A stretch of 64,000 bases of DNA from contig NZ_CP085173.1 of NCBI RefSeq assembly GCF_020616555.1, positions 4,103,501 through 4,167,500 of the forward strand. The letters run 5' to 3'. Position numbers and translations under genes: made by a program. The notes under the pieces were generated by a model, which ran no database searches, was not told where the DNA came from, and saw nothing but the letters and a program-made list of their open reading frames with translations. This document shows positions 62,079 through 64,000 of this stretch, in pieces (position 1 is the stretch's first letter; every line of letters begins with the position of its first letter). Source of the stretch: Streptomyces longhuiensis (GTDB lineage Bacteria; Actinomycetota; Actinomycetes; Streptomycetales; Streptomycetaceae).

Positions 62079-62996
62079 GTGAGTCAGGCAGTCGACACAC
62101 CTCCCCCGCCGGCGGTCATCGCGCCGGTGGAAGATCCCGCGGAGCTGGCCGCGCGGTACGGCCTCTCGGTCAGCGGCGCGCGCCCGTCGCTCGCGGCGTA
62201 CGTGGGCCAGCTCTGGCAGCGGCGCCACTTCATCACCGCCTTCGCGACGGCCAAGCTCACGGCGCAGTACAGCCAGGCGAAGCTGGGCCAGTTGTGGCAG
62301 GTGGCGAACCCGCTCCTGAACGCGGCGGTCTACTACTTCATCTTCGGCGTGCTGATGAATACGAAGCACAACGTGCCGGACTATGTGCCGTTCCTGGTCA
62401 CCGGCGTGTTCGTGTGGACGTTCACGCAGAGCTCGATCATGGCGGGCACCCGCGCGATCTCCGGCAACCTCGGCCTCGTACGGGCGCTGCACTTCCCGCG
62501 CGCCGCGCTGCCGGTGTCGTTCGCGCTCCAGCAGCTCCAGCAGCTGCTGTTCTCGATGTGCGCGCTGGTGGTGATCCTGTTCTGCTTCGGCGTTCCGCCG
62601 GCCCTCTCGTGGTTCCTGGTCCTGCCGGCCCTGCTGCTCCAGTTCGTCTTCAACACCGGCGTGGCGCTCGTCATGGCGAGGATGGGCGCGCGGACGCCGG
62701 ACATCGCGCAGCTGATGCCGTTCCTGCTGCGTACGTGGATGTACACGTCCGGCGTGATGTGGAGCATCGACAAGGTGCTCAAGAACCAGCACCTGCCGCA
62801 CGTCGTGCACGTACTGCTGTCCGCGAACCCGGCCGCCGTCTACATCGACCTGATGCGCTTCGCCCTGATCGACAGCTTCCACCGCGATCAGCTGCCGCCC
62901 CACGTGTGGGCGATCGCGGCCGGGTGGGCGCTGCTCGCGGGCGTCGGCGGGTTCATCTACTTCTGGAAGGCAGAGGAGACGTACGGCCGTGGCTGA
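62079..62996 (+). CDS. Polysaccharide/teichoic acid ABC exporter permease (TagG/Wzm type)
   Basis: This is a 305-residue ABC-2 type permease: a cytoplasmic N-terminus, then KLTAQYSQAKLGQLWQVANPLLNAAVYYFIFGVL, the amphipathic-helix and first-membrane signature of polysaccharide exporters, and about six helices. With the downstream ATPase it should move lipid-linked polymer across the membrane. Start GTG at 62079. Its neighbours (TagF-like enzymes, GT2, galE) and the divergent TetR regulator fit a wall-polymer export role. Confidence 0.92.
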   Translation: MSQAVDTPPPPAVIAPVEDPAELAARYGLSVSGARPSLAAYVGQLWQRRHFITAFATAKLTAQYSQAKLGQLWQVANPLLNAAVYYFIFGVLMNTKHNVPDYVPFLVTGVFVWTFTQSSIMAGTRAISGNLGLVRALHFPRAALPVSFALQQLQQLLFSMCALVVILFCFGVPPALSWFLVLPALLLQFVFNTGVALVMARMGARTPDIAQLMPFLLRTWMYTSGVMWSIDKVLKNQHLPHVVHVLLSANPAAVYIDLMRFALIDSFHRDQLPPHVWAIAAGWALLAGVGGFIYFWKAEETYGRG

Positions 62997-63825
62997 CACC
63001 TCCGGGGAGCGGATCCCCACCGTCATCGTCGACAACGTCGACATCGTCTACCGCGTGAACGGCACCGGGGCGGGTCGCGGCACCGCGACCGCCGCGCTCG
63101 GCCGCATCATCGGCGGCCGGAAGAAGGCCGAGGCGCGGGCCGGCGTGCGCAAGGTGCACGCGGTGAAGAAGGTCTCGTTCACCGCGTACAAGGGCGAGGC
63201 GATCGGCCTGATCGGCACGAACGGGTCGGGCAAGTCGACGCTGCTCAAGGCGGTCGCGGGGCTGCTGCCGACTGAGAACGGCCGGATCTTCACGCATGGC
63301 CAGCCGTCCCTGCTCGGCGTGAACGCGGCGCTGATGAACGACCTCACGGGCGAGCGCAACGTCCATCTCGGCGGCCTCGCCATGGGCATGAGCCGCGAGG
63401 AGGTCCGCGAGCGCTACGAGGACATCGTCGGCTTCTCCGGCATCAACGAGAAGGGCGACTTCATCACGCTGCCGATGCGCACGTACTCCTCGGGCATGGC
63501 CGCCCGGCTCCGGTTCTCCATCGCCGCCGCCAAGGACCATGACGTGCTGCTGATCGACGAGGCCCTGGCCACCGGCGACCGGTCCTTCCAGAAGCGCTCG
63601 GAGTCGCGGATCCGCGAGCTGCGCAAGGAGGCCGGCTCGGTCTTCCTCGTCAGTCACAACAACAAGTCGATCCGCGACACCTGCGACCGGGTCCTGTGGC
63701 TGGAGCGCGGCGAGCTGCGCATGGACGGGCCGACGGACGAGGTCCTCGAGGCGTACGAGGCGTTCACCAGTCCGGGCGGCGGCCGGACGGAACCCGCGAA
63801 GGGCAAGGTCGCCGTTTCCGCCTGA
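62989..63825 (+). CDS. Polysaccharide/teichoic acid ABC exporter ATPase (TagH/Wzt type)
   Basis: This is a 278-residue ABC ATPase with Walker A GTNGSGKSTLLKAV near 82, signature YSSGMAARLRFSIAAA, Walker B VLLIDEALATGD and the switch His in VSHNNKSI. It lacks the long C-terminal carbohydrate-binding domain found in some Wzt and TagH proteins, so the substrate is probably recognised elsewhere. The GTG overlaps the permease stop codon by 8 nt, so the two are translated together. Confidence 0.92.
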   Translation: MADTSGERIPTVIVDNVDIVYRVNGTGAGRGTATAALGRIIGGRKKAEARAGVRKVHAVKKVSFTAYKGEAIGLIGTNGSGKSTLLKAVAGLLPTENGRIFTHGQPSLLGVNAALMNDLTGERNVHLGGLAMGMSREEVRERYEDIVGFSGINEKGDFITLPMRTYSSGMAARLRFSIAAAKDHDVLLIDEALATGDRSFQKRSESRIRELRKEAGSVFLVSHNNKSIRDTCDRVLWLERGELRMDGPTDEVLEAYEAFTSPGGGRTEPAKGKVAVSA

Positions 63826-63932
63826 GGCCGATTCGGGACCCGCTCCCCTTGTCCCTTTCAGCCCCACCCCCTTATCCCTTTTATCCGATTGGTGACACTA
63901 TGGTGCGCCAGGAGAAGAAGGGACGAGCGACC

Positions 63933-64000
63933 GTGCAGGAACTCAGCGTCATCGTGTACGGCCGGGACGTGCAGGGGCATCTCGCCGACTGTCTGGACAG
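63933..64000 (+). CDS. Glycosyltransferase-like protein (partial, runs off the window)
   Basis: Only 22 codons are visible (MQELSVIVYGRDVQGHLADC...). The pattern SVIV-x6-V-x2-HLADCLDS matches the opening of GT2 domains such as those in the TagF-like proteins of this window. The GTG at 63933 is chosen over the ATG at 63900 because AAGGGA precedes it. Its place after the exporter genes suggests another polymer-building enzyme. Confidence 0.65.
   Translation, partial: MQELSVIVYGRDVQGHLADCLD

Overview
The window is GC-rich actinobacterial DNA and is most likely from a Streptomyces chromosome. Codons are strongly biased to G or C in the third position, and GTG and TTG starts are common. The gene order murA, hup, malic enzyme, helD, sigU/rsuA, nnaR/narK, matAB, ssrA/smpB, ftsEX, prfB, pkaB/pkaA matches, from memory, the SCO2949 to SCO2974 part of the Streptomyces coelicolor chromosome. 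I saw no insertion sequences, phage genes, CRISPR arrays or tRNA genes. The only stable RNA recognised is tmRNA.

Positions 1 to about 19.7 kb are conserved core and regulatory genes: a partial yqgE, murA (peptidoglycan precursor), hup, an NAD-type malic enzyme with an ACT domain, the RNA polymerase-recycling factor helD, the ECF sigma/anti-sigma pair sigU-rsuA, a CGNR zinc-finger regulator, the nitrate-assimilation regulator nnaR next to narK, a Gly/Tyr/Pro-rich membrane protein, a three-gene set for an extracellular aminopolysaccharide (matA, matB, acyltransferase), and a divergent LysR/MFS pair. Positions 19.7 to 32.2 kb hold housekeeping genes: a PBP4-type DD-carboxypeptidase, a secreted esterase, ssrA with smpB, an S41 protease, ftsX-ftsE, a tiny zinc-ribbon membrane protein, a predicted sortase substrate, prfB, and the Ser/Thr kinases pkaB and pkaA. 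An FHA-FtsK/EccC-like ATPase is divergent from pkaA.

Positions 36.1 to 39.8 kb are a carbohydrate ABC uptake operon (lipoprotein and two permeases, no ATPase). The first permease carries an unusual large insert. From 39.9 kb to the right edge the window is dominated by envelope glycopolymer genes: three large fused glycosyltransferase/CDP-glycerol glycerophosphotransferase-like proteins, a GT4 glycosyltransferase, two methyltransferases, an acyltransferase, three polytopic membrane glycosyltransferases, another GT2, galE, and a TagGH-type ABC exporter divergent from a TetR regulator. An unrelated ohr/ohrR peroxide pair sits inside this region.

The least routine signals are: (1) two near-identical 26-bp inverted repeats between the TetR gene and the polymer exporter; (2) a nine-codon leader ORF whose stop touches a perfect 30-bp terminator hairpin upstream of malic enzyme; (3) the beta-domain-like insertion in a sugar permease; (4) a 20-bp-period tandem repeat just upstream of the sugar-binding lipoprotein; (5) a TagF-like protein whose GT2 half has lost its catalytic motifs; and (6) a soluble FHA-FtsK ATPase divergent from two membrane kinases. 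All functions come from reading sequence motifs and recalled synteny. No database search was run.
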